Assembly (NCBI GenBank): GCA_964546355.1
Contig: CAZJJM010000018.1
Coordinates: 1-10,416, forward strand
Reading direction: 5' to 3'
DNA from: JADLDV01 sp964546355
GTDB taxonomy: Bacteria > Patescibacteriota > Minisyncoccia > Phycocordibacterales > UBA9973
Length of the DNA: 10,416 bases
Part shown: piece after piece, positions 1 through 6,386 of the stretch
Layout of the letters: each line of letters begins with the position of its first letter
Numbering within the stretch: the stretch's first letter is position 1
The notes under the pieces: generated by a model
Seen by the model: only the letters and a program-made list of their open reading frames with translations
What the model was told of the DNA's origin: nothing
The model's database searches: none
Position numbers and translations under genes: made by a program

Positions 1-449
1 TCACCTTTTTGTCGAGAGATGATTGATTTGTATTTGCGCGGTTCGTGTTGTTTTGGATCAAGTCCTGATTGTGTAATCGCTTGCTTCATCAAGTCGACTG
101 CATCTTTTTCATCAGCGATGGTGAAGTATCTTGAAAGTCCAATTCTTTCAGCGTGTTCTTTGATAATCAGTACACCAAGTCCATGAAACGTAATTGCGAG
201 CGGAATTATTTTTGTGCCGTTTTCCGAAAGGAGTGAGGTGAGCCGTTCACGCATTTCTTTTGCTGCTTTGTTGGTGAATGTAACTGCGAGAATCGCTCGT
301 GGTGATACTCCTTTTTGAATGAGATGTGCAATACGATGTGTGAGTGTTTTTGTTTTGCCTGCACCTGCTCCCGCAACAATGAGTATCGGTCCTTCTGTGT
401 GTAACACTGCTTCTTGTTGTTTCGGGTTGAGTGATTCGAGTAATTTCAT
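1..449 (-). CDS. UvrD/PcrA/Rep-type superfamily 1 DNA helicase, N-terminal part (truncated by window edge)
   Basis: The reverse strand from the ATG at 449 stays open for 149 codons to the window edge, so only the N-terminal part of domain 1A is present. The Q motif (LNPKQQEAV, residues 7-15) is followed by the Walker A loop AGAGAGKT (26-33), motif Ia (VTFTNKAAKEM, 56-66) and a TFHGLG segment (87-92), in the order and spacing of UvrD/PcrA helicases. These enzymes unwind DNA 3' to 5' using ATP during nucleotide excision repair, mismatch repair and replication restart in the cytoplasm. The usual TFHSLC form of the last motif is slightly changed. An extended -10 lies 6 nt before the ATG and no Shine-Dalgarno site is seen. 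UvrD, PcrA and Rep cannot be told apart without the C-terminal two thirds. Confidence 0.93.
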   Translation of the reverse strand, partial: MKLLESLNPKQQEAVLHTEGPILIVAGAGAGKTKTLTHRIAHLIQKGVSPRAILAVTFTNKAAKEMRERLTSLLSENGTKIIPLAITFHGLGVLIIKEHAERIGLSRYFTIADEKDAVDLMKQAITQSGLDPKQHEPRKYKSIISRQKG

Positions 450-455
450 GTGAGT

Positions 456-485
456 ACTATAGCATGAGCTCTCATATACAAACAA
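456..485 (-). promoter_or_regulatory. Extended -10 promoter of the helicase gene, predicted leaderless
   Basis: On the minus strand, TATAGT (456-461) is preceded by TGC (462-464), an extended -10. It is separated by exactly 6 nt (ACTCAC) from the ATG, so transcription would begin at the start codon. A weak -35, TTGTTT (480-485), lies 18 bp upstream and overlaps the terminator of the upstream gene. The spacer holds an imperfect inverted repeat, ATGAG-nn-CTCAT (464-475), that could be an operator; no known LexA box is recognised. Confidence 0.6.
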
Positions 486-517
486 AAATCTCACACGGTA
501 TCGTGTGAGATTTTTGT
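482..517 (-). terminator. Rho-independent terminator after the 1240-aa gene
   Basis: A perfect 16-bp stem (482-497 paired with 502-517) with a GTAT loop begins 4 nt after the stop codon of the large minus-strand gene. The 3' arm on the minus strand ends in TTTTTGTTTG, which serves as the U-tract. It should separate the large gene from the helicase gene, whose -35 region it overlaps. Confidence 0.85.
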
Positions 518-521
518 GAAA

Positions 522-3500
522 TTACTTTTTCAAAAACTGAGCAATTTTAGGATCTTTTTTTGCAAGCGTTTCATATTCTTTTTTTAGATACTGTTCTACG
601 GTGATTGTGTCACCTGGTTGTGGAACAGGATTACCTGTCTGGCTGTGTAACTCTTTAAACGTATTTAATAACACTTGATTTTCTCGAGACACTCTTAAGT
701 TTGGATCAGAGAAGAATTCATATGCTTTCATGTTCGCAACTTTTGTCCATGCTGGGTTCCGTGCACCACTACCCTCTATTACTGTTCTATCAAAAAACAT
801 ATTTCTCTTTTTTCCAAAAATACCGTCTACTGTTCCGTTGACGTCACCACGTGATCTTGCTTCAATCATTTGTGAAACTAATTCTGGAGAAGGTGTAGTT
901 CTCTGTGGTTGTGGAGTATCGATGCCTTCTTTTAGAACATCTGAGGGTGTTTGTGTTGATGTTTTTGGGGTGGTTTCTTCTGGTGAAACATCACCCTCTA
1001 CATCTTTTGAGTGCGTATCTTCCTCGAATGTTGTTTCTTGTGATGGACTTGTTTCGATATGTTCTGCACCAGATGATTCCATTGCTTCTATTTTTTTCAT
1101 TGCACGTTCTACGTAACTTGTTGCCATATCATCAGGTCCGTTGTACTCGAGTCCACTTTTCTTACGAAGGTCTTCGAGATACTTGAAGAGTTCTGGATCC
1201 CTTTCTTCGATATCTCCTATACCATCGTCACCTGCATAATGTGACGCAACTTCATATGTGAGAGGATTTGCTCTGAAGTATCGTACTGCATCAATTTCTT
1301 TTTCTCCTGCTGTTGTGGTGTTTTCTGTAGATTCTATTGTTTTAGAATCTATTTCTTCTCCGTGAGAAGATTCTGTGTAGTCTGTTTGTACACTTTCTTG
1401 TGCTGGGATATTCACCTTCCCTGTTTCAATGAACGAACCTTTAAACGTATTTTTTGCACTGAGTATTGTTTCGGTATTTTTTGTTGCATCGTGAAGGACA
1501 ATGTCTCCTTGTTCGTTGATACCGAGTGTTGTTTCTTTGTTCCCAATCACCATGCCACTTTTTGATCCTTCTGGATTGTAGAGCCCAAGTTTCTGTGCTA
1601 TCTCTGTCGGATTACCTTTGAGTGAATCTGGGAGTTCTTCAGTTGGATGTTCCTTCAAGAATGTTTTTTGTAACTCTTCGATTGTCTTGATGAATCCTTT
1701 ACTTGAAACAGTCACTTCCGTGGTCGGCACACCTTTTCCGATAACAGAAAGACGTTCCCCTTCCTCTTTACCTATTACAGAAAGTTTTTCCTGTAATGTT
1801 CCATGAGATTCTGATGAGATATTCTCACCTCCTTTTTGTAAGTTTTCTATAATACGTGGATCTATTTTTTTAGGATATTCGTATTTATTAATTGTCGCTC
1901 CATTCTCCTCTCTTGTGTCAATAATTTTTGGTTTTGATTCAGGAACTTTTTTGTATTCAGTTGATTCATCTATTGGGGCACGTTGGAGTTTTTCCGTGTT
2001 GTCTTGTACTGCTGGAATATTTTTTATTTCAATATCTGCACGCGGTGTTTTGATGCTCTGTTCTCCAAAAAAATCTTGAACACCACTTTTTGCATTTCTG
2101 TAGAGCTCGCCAACTTTTTCTGAAATACCGAGATCTACATCTGGAAGCATGTGTCGCACAAGCCAACCTGCTGCACCAAATCCTGCACCGATAAGTACTC
2201 CTTTTATTACTTCATCTTCAATTTCTTTCTTACGAATCGTTTTATTTTTTTGTTCATTTTCAGTAACTGATCTCACAAAGTTTTTCATACTTTGTACATC
2301 TGTATCTCCCTCATCAACTACTTTCAGAAGTATTTTTGTATCAACAATTCTTTTTGTGAATGACATGTATCTGCGAATACGATCTGCATCACGGTCTCCT
2401 TGTGACTCATTTGCTGATCCAAATTGTATTGTTCCATTCGACAATTCTTTTTCTATGAATTCGGTACGTGTTTTTAGTGATGTGATGAATCGTTTCTTTT
2501 TTTCTGGATCCGTTGTTGTTTCAATTTTGGTAATGAGGTAGTCAAACATGTTGTCTATTTCTTGGACATTGATCATGTTTTTCTGTAAGTGTTTCCTGTT
2601 GTCTTTTGATACGCCTCGACGTGCATCGGCATCTCTTTCTGCGAGAGATTTCTTCGCTCTCTCTTTTGCGCGAAGTCCGCCGATGATTCCGCCAGTAATC
2701 GGTGCTGCAAGTGCAGATGCTATTGCAGCTGAGTGTGAGACTAACTCAATTGATGTTCCCATGATCGCTTGTCGAGAAGCCATACCGATCGCCATGAAGG
2801 ATGCGTTTTCTTTGTAGTAAGATTCGATACCTGTTTGCCATGCTTTGGTCTTGCCCGCACGTGCGAGTACTGCGCCTGCTTCTGGGTGCGTCATGAGATG
2901 TTGGAGGAGTGTGACGTTACCTGTGGCACGTTGGACTTTTTCCATAAGTTCACCTTGAGATGTTTTTGGTGCTTGTGCGATGATCTCACTACAGACTGTA
3001 TCAAAAACCTCTTTTGATTGTCTGTACTGCGCTTGTTCTTTTTTGTTGTGACTAAATTGCCATTCTGATGGAATCTTTGAAAAAATATTTGCCGCAGTAT
3101 TGAATTCTTTTGCAAAAGAATTTTCGACACCACTCGCATCTTTTTCTTCTATATATGAAATCTCAGTTCTTCCCTCTTTGTATGTTATCGGTGCAGTAAT
3201 GCTCGATACTGTTTCTGCGAGTGCTTTTGCAGTTTCTTGCGAAACAAGTGATTCACCATCTTTGTGTTTTTGAAGTACTTCTTTTTCTTTCTTTGCGATG
3301 TTGTACCCTTTTCTGACGTTTTTCCAAATGCGACCAAGCTTACCGCTTTTTTTCAGATCCTCTTCAAATGCTTCTTTTGCGCCACGTTTTACTTTGTCGA
3401 GTAGTTGTTGCTCCAGTGTTTCTACGAGAAGTATTCTTTTTTCAAAAGACAGTGTTTCTATGTCGATATCTTTAAAATTTTCCTTTGAAAAATTACTTTT

Positions 3501-4244
3501 CTCAATTTTTTCTTCAAATAGCACTTTTTGTTTTTCTAAAATTGCTCGAGCTTCATTTTTTTGCTTGTTTACAGATGTAACTCTTCGGTCAATTTTTCCT
3601 ATATAATCATGATATATCGTAGCTTCTCTTTTATTGAGAGGTTTGCCATCTGTAATTTTTTCTACAATTGAACCAACTTCTGATTCTGAAGTCCTTGTCT
3701 TTGTTTGAGGTTCTTTTTCAGAAAGAGTATCAAATATTTCCTTATTATTTTTTTCTATACTAGATTCAATATCCGCTCTTTTATCAGAAAAAGATTTTTT
3801 TCGATGCGTTGTATATTTTTCTGACGGTTCATATTCTGGTGTTTTTTCAGCTTTATCTACAGATACACTGTGTGTTTTCTCAAATTGTGATTCATCAAGA
3901 TCTTCTGTCGAAATCATCGGATAATCCTTCTTTAATTTTTTAGAAATCTTCCCTTCTTTATTTGTAAAAACACTACCTGTTGTGAATTTCTTCTCGTTTT
4001 CTTCTTTATTTTTTCTCTTTTTGTTTTCCTCCCTCCATTTTTTTTGTTTTTCTAATTTTTCTTTTTTTTCATCTAAATTTGTAATCAAAGGTTTCTCAGA
4101 AATTTCTCCTTCCTTTAAATCCAAGATGTTCTTAGTCGTTCCTAATTTTTTTTGCAGATCATCTTGCGCCTCCTTTTCTTCTAGTTCTTTTTTTAATTGG
4201 TTCAAATTTTCAAGCCCTCCCACTGTTTCCATTTTTTTTGACAT
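522..4244 (-). CDS. Very large (1240 aa) coiled-coil protein with two hydrophobic segments, function unknown
   Basis: I do not recognise a characterised family. Residues 1-340 are highly charged (Lys/Glu) and mostly predicted coiled coil, with low-complexity stretches. Residues 380-530 are more globular and contain a conserved-looking block ending in an Ala/Gly-rich hydrophobic segment (about 501-524). A basic helical region (525-680) leads to a second hydrophobic, Gly-rich segment (about 678-699). After this come a Ser/Thr/Glu-rich linker with a short tandem LSVIGK duplication (821-826 and 832-837), a small domain (about 850-935), another acidic Thr-rich linker, and a compact C-terminal region (about 1120-1240). 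There is one cysteine (C418) and no signal peptide. If the hydrophobic segments span the membrane, about 150 residues lie between them on one side and both charged ends on the other. It is divergent from an envelope hydrolase gene, which hints at an envelope or cell-organisation role, but that is only inference. Confidence 0.85.
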   Translation of the reverse strand: MSKKMETVGGLENLNQLKKELEEKEAQDDLQKKLGTTKNILDLKEGEISEKPLITNLDEKKEKLEKQKKWREENKKRKNKEENEKKFTTGSVFTNKEGKISKKLKKDYPMISTEDLDESQFEKTHSVSVDKAEKTPEYEPSEKYTTHRKKSFSDKRADIESSIEKNNKEIFDTLSEKEPQTKTRTSESEVGSIVEKITDGKPLNKREATIYHDYIGKIDRRVTSVNKQKNEARAILEKQKVLFEEKIEKSNFSKENFKDIDIETLSFEKRILLVETLEQQLLDKVKRGAKEAFEEDLKKSGKLGRIWKNVRKGYNIAKKEKEVLQKHKDGESLVSQETAKALAETVSSITAPITYKEGRTEISYIEEKDASGVENSFAKEFNTAANIFSKIPSEWQFSHNKKEQAQYRQSKEVFDTVCSEIIAQAPKTSQGELMEKVQRATGNVTLLQHLMTHPEAGAVLARAGKTKAWQTGIESYYKENASFMAIGMASRQAIMGTSIELVSHSAAIASALAAPITGGIIGGLRAKERAKKSLAERDADARRGVSKDNRKHLQKNMINVQEIDNMFDYLITKIETTTDPEKKKRFITSLKTRTEFIEKELSNGTIQFGSANESQGDRDADRIRRYMSFTKRIVDTKILLKVVDEGDTDVQSMKNFVRSVTENEQKNKTIRKKEIEDEVIKGVLIGAGFGAAGWLVRHMLPDVDLGISEKVGELYRNAKSGVQDFFGEQSIKTPRADIEIKNIPAVQDNTEKLQRAPIDESTEYKKVPESKPKIIDTREENGATINKYEYPKKIDPRIIENLQKGGENISSESHGTLQEKLSVIGKEEGERLSVIGKGVPTTEVTVSSKGFIKTIEELQKTFLKEHPTEELPDSLKGNPTEIAQKLGLYNPEGSKSGMVIGNKETTLGINEQGDIVLHDATKNTETILSAKNTFKGSFIETGKVNIPAQESVQTDYTESSHGEEIDSKTIESTENTTTAGEKEIDAVRYFRANPLTYEVASHYAGDDGIGDIEERDPELFKYLEDLRKKSGLEYNGPDDMATSYVERAMKKIEAMESSGAEHIETSPSQETTFEEDTHSKDVEGDVSPEETTPKTSTQTPSDVLKEGIDTPQPQRTTPSPELVSQMIEARSRGDVNGTVDGIFGKKRNMFFDRTVIEGSGARNPAWTKVANMKAYEFFSDPNLRVSRENQVLLNTFKELHSQTGNPVPQPGDTITVEQYLKKEYETLAKKDPKIAQFLKK

Positions 4245-4246
4245 AG

Positions 4247-4277
4247 ATACTTATAAGTATATCGTCTTTTGACACAA
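4247..4277 (-). promoter_or_regulatory. Promoter candidate of the 1240-aa gene within a 14-bp perfect palindrome
   Basis: The perfect palindrome ATACTTATAAGTAT (4247-4260) sits 2 nt before the ATG. On the minus strand it contains TATAAG, 5 nt upstream of the start codon. A weak -35, TTGTGT, is 16 bp further upstream. No Shine-Dalgarno site is present. The palindrome could double as an operator or as a bidirectional -10, since TATAAG reads on both strands. Confidence 0.45.
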
Positions 4278-4339
4278 ACACAATATTTCTGTGTTATTTT
4301 TCCTCGAAAAAACGATATTTTGAGATTGTGGACAAAGCA

Positions 4340-4368
4340 TTGACTTCCAAGACCGGCTCTAGTACGCT
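4340..4368 (+). promoter_or_regulatory. Promoter candidate for the LysM-M23 gene
   Basis: TTGACT (4340-4345) is the best -35 match in the window. At 17 bp spacing it is followed by TACGCT (4363-4368), which keeps the key TA...T bases of a -10. An AT-rich TATATA (4369-4374) lies just after it. A start near 4375 would give a leader of about 140 nt before the predicted TTG start codon, unlike the leaderless arrangement elsewhere in the window. Confidence 0.45.
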
Positions 4369-4408
4369 TATATATGTAAGGGCAATACCCTCACGTTCCG
4401 TACCTCAG

Positions 4409-4425
4409 AAAACCCTTTATTTTCA
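4409..4425 (+). repeat. 17-nt direct repeat, copy 1
   Basis: AAAACCCTTTATTTTCA occurs here and again exactly 52 nt downstream, both within the leader of the LysM-M23 gene. It is followed by a small hairpin with stem GTAC/GTAC (4427-4430 and 4434-4437, partly overlapping the repeat edge). The role is unknown; a protein or RNA binding site present twice is possible. Confidence 0.7.
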
Positions 4426-4446
4426 GTACTTCTGTACGATTGTAAC

Positions 4447-4528
4447 GCAAAATACTCACAAAAACCCTTTATTTTCAAGCTTTTATCACTTTTCGTGATT
4501 CTCTGGTCTTAAATTGGTGAGTTTTTGC
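4447..4528 (+). promoter_or_regulatory. Predicted leader RNA fold that covers the TTG/GTG start of the M23 gene
   Basis: GCAAAATACTCAC (4447-4459) can pair with GTGAGTTTTTGC (4517-4528) as a 12-bp helix with one bulged U. The helix extends past one mismatch to the TTG at 4514. This would place the candidate start codons TTG (4514) and GTG (4517) inside a stem. The enclosed loop holds direct repeat copy 2 and a 5-bp hairpin. It matches no riboswitch class I recognise, and pairing was judged by eye with no energy calculated. Confidence 0.4.
4461..4477 (+). repeat. 17-nt direct repeat, copy 2
   Basis: This is an identical copy of the 17-mer at 4409-4425. It lies inside the loop of the predicted leader fold and is followed by a small hairpin, ATCAC-TTTTC-GTGAT (4485-4499). 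Confidence 0.7.
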
Positions 4529-5698
4529 ATTTTCTCAAGGCTTATTTTACCTACCCCACATAGTGATTTTGGTGGTCAGACCACTAAAAATCATAAAATA
4601 GCGTTATTTTTCAAGCATATACCTCGGTATGCGTATTCTTTCGTGTTTGTGGGATTAATCACCTTTACTCCACAATATACACACGCAAGTTTCTTGTCTT
4701 TCATGGGAGATTTGCTCGGAGTCGCTCCAAAGGATGCAAATGCTCAAGTAGAACCTTCAAATATTCAAAATATGCAAATCTTACAAGCATCAGTTGCTCC
4801 AACTGCACTTGCTTCTGATATGGAGAAAAAGATTGCTTCAACAGATATGATAATTGAAAAAACTGCTATTTCGACAGAAACAGGACCACTCGGTACGGTT
4901 TCTGATGTTGGGACTGATAGTTTTACTGAAGCAGACACTATGAGTATTTACGTAGTTCGTAAGGGTGACACTGTAGCGCAAATCGCTGAAATGTTTGATG
5001 TGTCCGCTAATACTATTCTCTGGGCAAATGATCTTAAAAGAGGGCAAGCGCTTACTGAAAATCAAGTATTGGTAATACTTCCTGTGAGTGGTGTACAGTA
5101 TACGGTCAAAAAAGGTGATTCTATCAAAGGGATCGCCAAGGCACTTAAGGCAGATGCTGATGAAATTATTGCATATAATGGATTTGTTTCTGATGCTGAT
5201 CTTATTGCAGGCACAAGTATTCTAGTGCCAAATGGTGAGATTGTTACGCAAGTAGAACCAAAAAAGAAAACAACCGCAACAAAAACAACCAAAAAAGAGA
5301 AACTTTTTGGAACAGCTGCTCCTGATGCTGGTGGTAATTACTATATTCGCCCAATAGCTGGTGGTCGCAAGTCTCAAGGATTGCATGGATACAACAGTAT
5401 TGACCTTGCTGCTCCACAAGGTACTCCAATCATGGCTTCTGCTTCGGGTACAGTACTTATTGCTCGAACAGGATACAATGGCGGGTACGGTAACTATGTT
5501 GTACTTTCCCACGCTAATGGTTCTCAGACATTGTATGGACATATGAGATCACTCAATACTTCAAGTGGTGAAAGTGTCTCACAAGGACAAATCATTGGAT
5601 ATGTTGGTAATACAGGAAGATCAACTGGACCACACGTACACTTTGAGGTTCGTGGCGCAAAAAACCCGGGAGGAGTTTCTGGTGTTTGGGAACGGTAA
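4514..5698 (+). CDS. LysM-LysM-M23 peptidoglycan endopeptidase, secreted or membrane-tethered
   Basis: From the TTG at 4514 the protein has 394 residues. A basic N-region (around K25-R38) precedes one hydrophobic segment (about 41-52) that should act as a signal peptide or anchor. Two LysM domains follow (about 146-190 and 195-239), which bind N-acetylglucosamine-containing glycan, and then a Lys/Thr linker (250-263). The peptidase M23 domain (about 276-394) has H291 and D297 as zinc-ligand candidates, H343 (YGHM), and the H374-V-H376 pair. M23 enzymes cut peptide cross-bridges in the cell wall, so growth, division or daughter-cell separation is the likely role. Oddly, the first motif is HGYNSID, with six residues from His to Asp rather than the usual four. 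The start is uncertain: there is no Shine-Dalgarno site and no nearby ATG in frame, and the first 30 codons include a strong hairpin, so translation may begin elsewhere at a non-ATG codon. Confidence 0.9.
   Translation: MVSFCIFSRLILPTPHSDFGGQTTKNHKIALFFKHIPRYAYSFVFVGLITFTPQYTHASFLSFMGDLLGVAPKDANAQVEPSNIQNMQILQASVAPTALASDMEKKIASTDMIIEKTAISTETGPLGTVSDVGTDSFTEADTMSIYVVRKGDTVAQIAEMFDVSANTILWANDLKRGQALTENQVLVILPVSGVQYTVKKGDSIKGIAKALKADADEIIAYNGFVSDADLIAGTSILVPNGEIVTQVEPKKKTTATKTTKKEKLFGTAAPDAGGNYYIRPIAGGRKSQGLHGYNSIDLAAPQGTPIMASASGTVLIARTGYNGGYGNYVVLSHANGSQTLYGHMRSLNTSSGESVSQGQIIGYVGNTGRSTGPHVHFEVRGAKNPGGVSGVWER
4564..4593 (+). repeat. Strong imperfect hairpin in the first codons of the M23 ORF
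   Basis: GTGGTC-A-GACCAC (4572-4584) is a perfect inverted repeat around a single base. It is extended outward by TGATTTT (4564-4570) pairing with AAAATCA (4587-4593), with one or two unpaired bases. It falls within predicted codons 17-27. It may be a regulatory RNA or DNA-binding site, or a sign that the true start lies downstream. Confidence 0.6.
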
Positions 5699-5713
5699 TG
5701 GTGAGTGTATAAT
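5686..5713 (+). promoter_or_regulatory. Promoter of the membrane-anchored protein gene, overlapping the end of the M23 gene
   Basis: A consensus TATAAT (5708-5713) has TTGGGA (5686-5691) 16 bp upstream, which lies within the last codons of the M23 gene. The ATG at 5723 is 9 nt downstream, giving a leader of only 2-3 nt. This argues against the in-frame GTG at 5705, which lies just upstream of the -10, so an mRNA started from this promoter would not contain it. Confidence 0.6.
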
Positions 5714-5722
5714 AAACTACAT

Positions 5723-6322
5723 ATGAAAAAAGTAATAACAATCGTTATTGTTTCAGTTTTGGTGATTTGTGCAGGTGCTTTTTTTGTATATCGTGCAGTA
5801 CAGAAGCGTGCACAAGAATCTATCGTACCAAGTGAAACAGCAAACCCTCTCATGACACAGACAGGTACAGAAGAAGTTCCCATGGCAAAAGCATCTGTCA
5901 TAGAGTCTGTGGTTACTGCTATTACCAAACGAAAAGCCCCGACTTCTGGATACCTTGCTACTGCTGGATGGATAGTATACCCATTGCGATCTGTTTCTGA
6001 ATCTATTATGTATCCACCGACATGGAGATTGATTCAGCGTGAAGGATGGGAAGATGAAACAATTTTTGATCGGCAACAACAAGAGTTCGAAGGCAATGCG
6101 TTGACTACGATTATTCCTCCAACACCACTTTCAGACCAAGATAAAATATCTATCGGTGACGGTGCCACAGTGAATTGTGCTCGGTTCGACGAATCTTTTT
6201 ATGGAAAAAATACCCGTATCGCATGTGTCTTCTCTATACCAATATATACACGAAGTACGAATCCTGAAACACTTAAAGTATTTGATACTATCATTGCGAA
6301 CGCACGCAAAACATCTGAATAA
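5723..6322 (+). CDS. Single-pass membrane-anchored extracytoplasmic protein, function unknown
   Basis: The protein has 199 residues from the ATG at 5723. MKK is followed by a hydrophobic helix (about 4-24) and a basic stop (RAVQKR), which predicts an N-in anchor. A Thr/Pro/Ala-rich linker (about 35-75) leads to a globular domain outside the membrane (about 80-199). The YPPTWRLI segment (97-104) resembles the start of small PsbP-like or lipoprotein-like sensor domains, but I cannot assign a family. Two cysteines in the domain (C152, C168) could form a disulfide. It lies 24 nt after the M23 gene on the same strand and may be partly co-transcribed with it, but has its own consensus -10. No Shine-Dalgarno site is visible. 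The linkage suggests an envelope role. Confidence 0.85.
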   Translation: MKKVITIVIVSVLVICAGAFFVYRAVQKRAQESIVPSETANPLMTQTGTEEVPMAKASVIESVVTAITKRKAPTSGYLATAGWIVYPLRSVSESIMYPPTWRLIQREGWEDETIFDRQQQEFEGNALTTIIPPTPLSDQDKISIGDGATVNCARFDESFYGKNTRIACVFSIPIYTRSTNPETLKVFDTIIANARKTSE

Positions 6323-6324
6323 CT

Positions 6325-6352
6325 AAAAACCCGCCACTGTGGCGGGTTTTTT
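6325..6352. terminator. Bidirectional Rho-independent terminator between convergent genes
   Basis: An 11-bp perfect stem, AAAAACCCGCC with GGCGGGTTTTT, encloses ACTGT and begins 2 nt after the stop of the membrane-anchored protein gene. The A-run on one side and T-run on the other make it work on both strands, so it should also end the dksA-like/comM transcript coming from the right. Confidence 0.95.
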
Positions 6353-6386
6353 AATACTTCATACTATTCTTTTAACCTTATGACCT

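Noticed and set aside
803..848. TVDGIFGKK in the 1240-aa protein as a peptidoglycan-binding (PG_binding_1) motif
   Set aside because: Only the short VDGIFG string matches; the surrounding helices and the following T..AV..FQ pattern are missing.
2149..2817. Plus-strand open frames of 130 and 89 codons opposite the large gene
   Set aside because: Their Ser/Phe/Cys-rich composition is what the antisense of a Lys/Glu-rich gene gives, and there is no initiation signal.
4232..4239. Run of eight A (coding strand) right after the start of the large gene as a phase-variation switch
   Set aside because: A second ATG directly follows the run in frame, so slippage would have little effect if translation can restart there; AT-rich DNA gives such runs by chance.
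4265..4513. tRNA, riboswitch or CRISPR in the intergenic region
   Set aside because: No cloverleaf, known aptamer core or regularly spaced repeats beyond the two 17-mers could be recognised.
5705..5722. GTG at 5705 as the start of the membrane-anchored protein
   Set aside because: It lies just upstream of the consensus TATAAT, so an mRNA from that promoter would not contain it, and the ATG at 5723 begins directly with the usual MKK plus hydrophobic helix.
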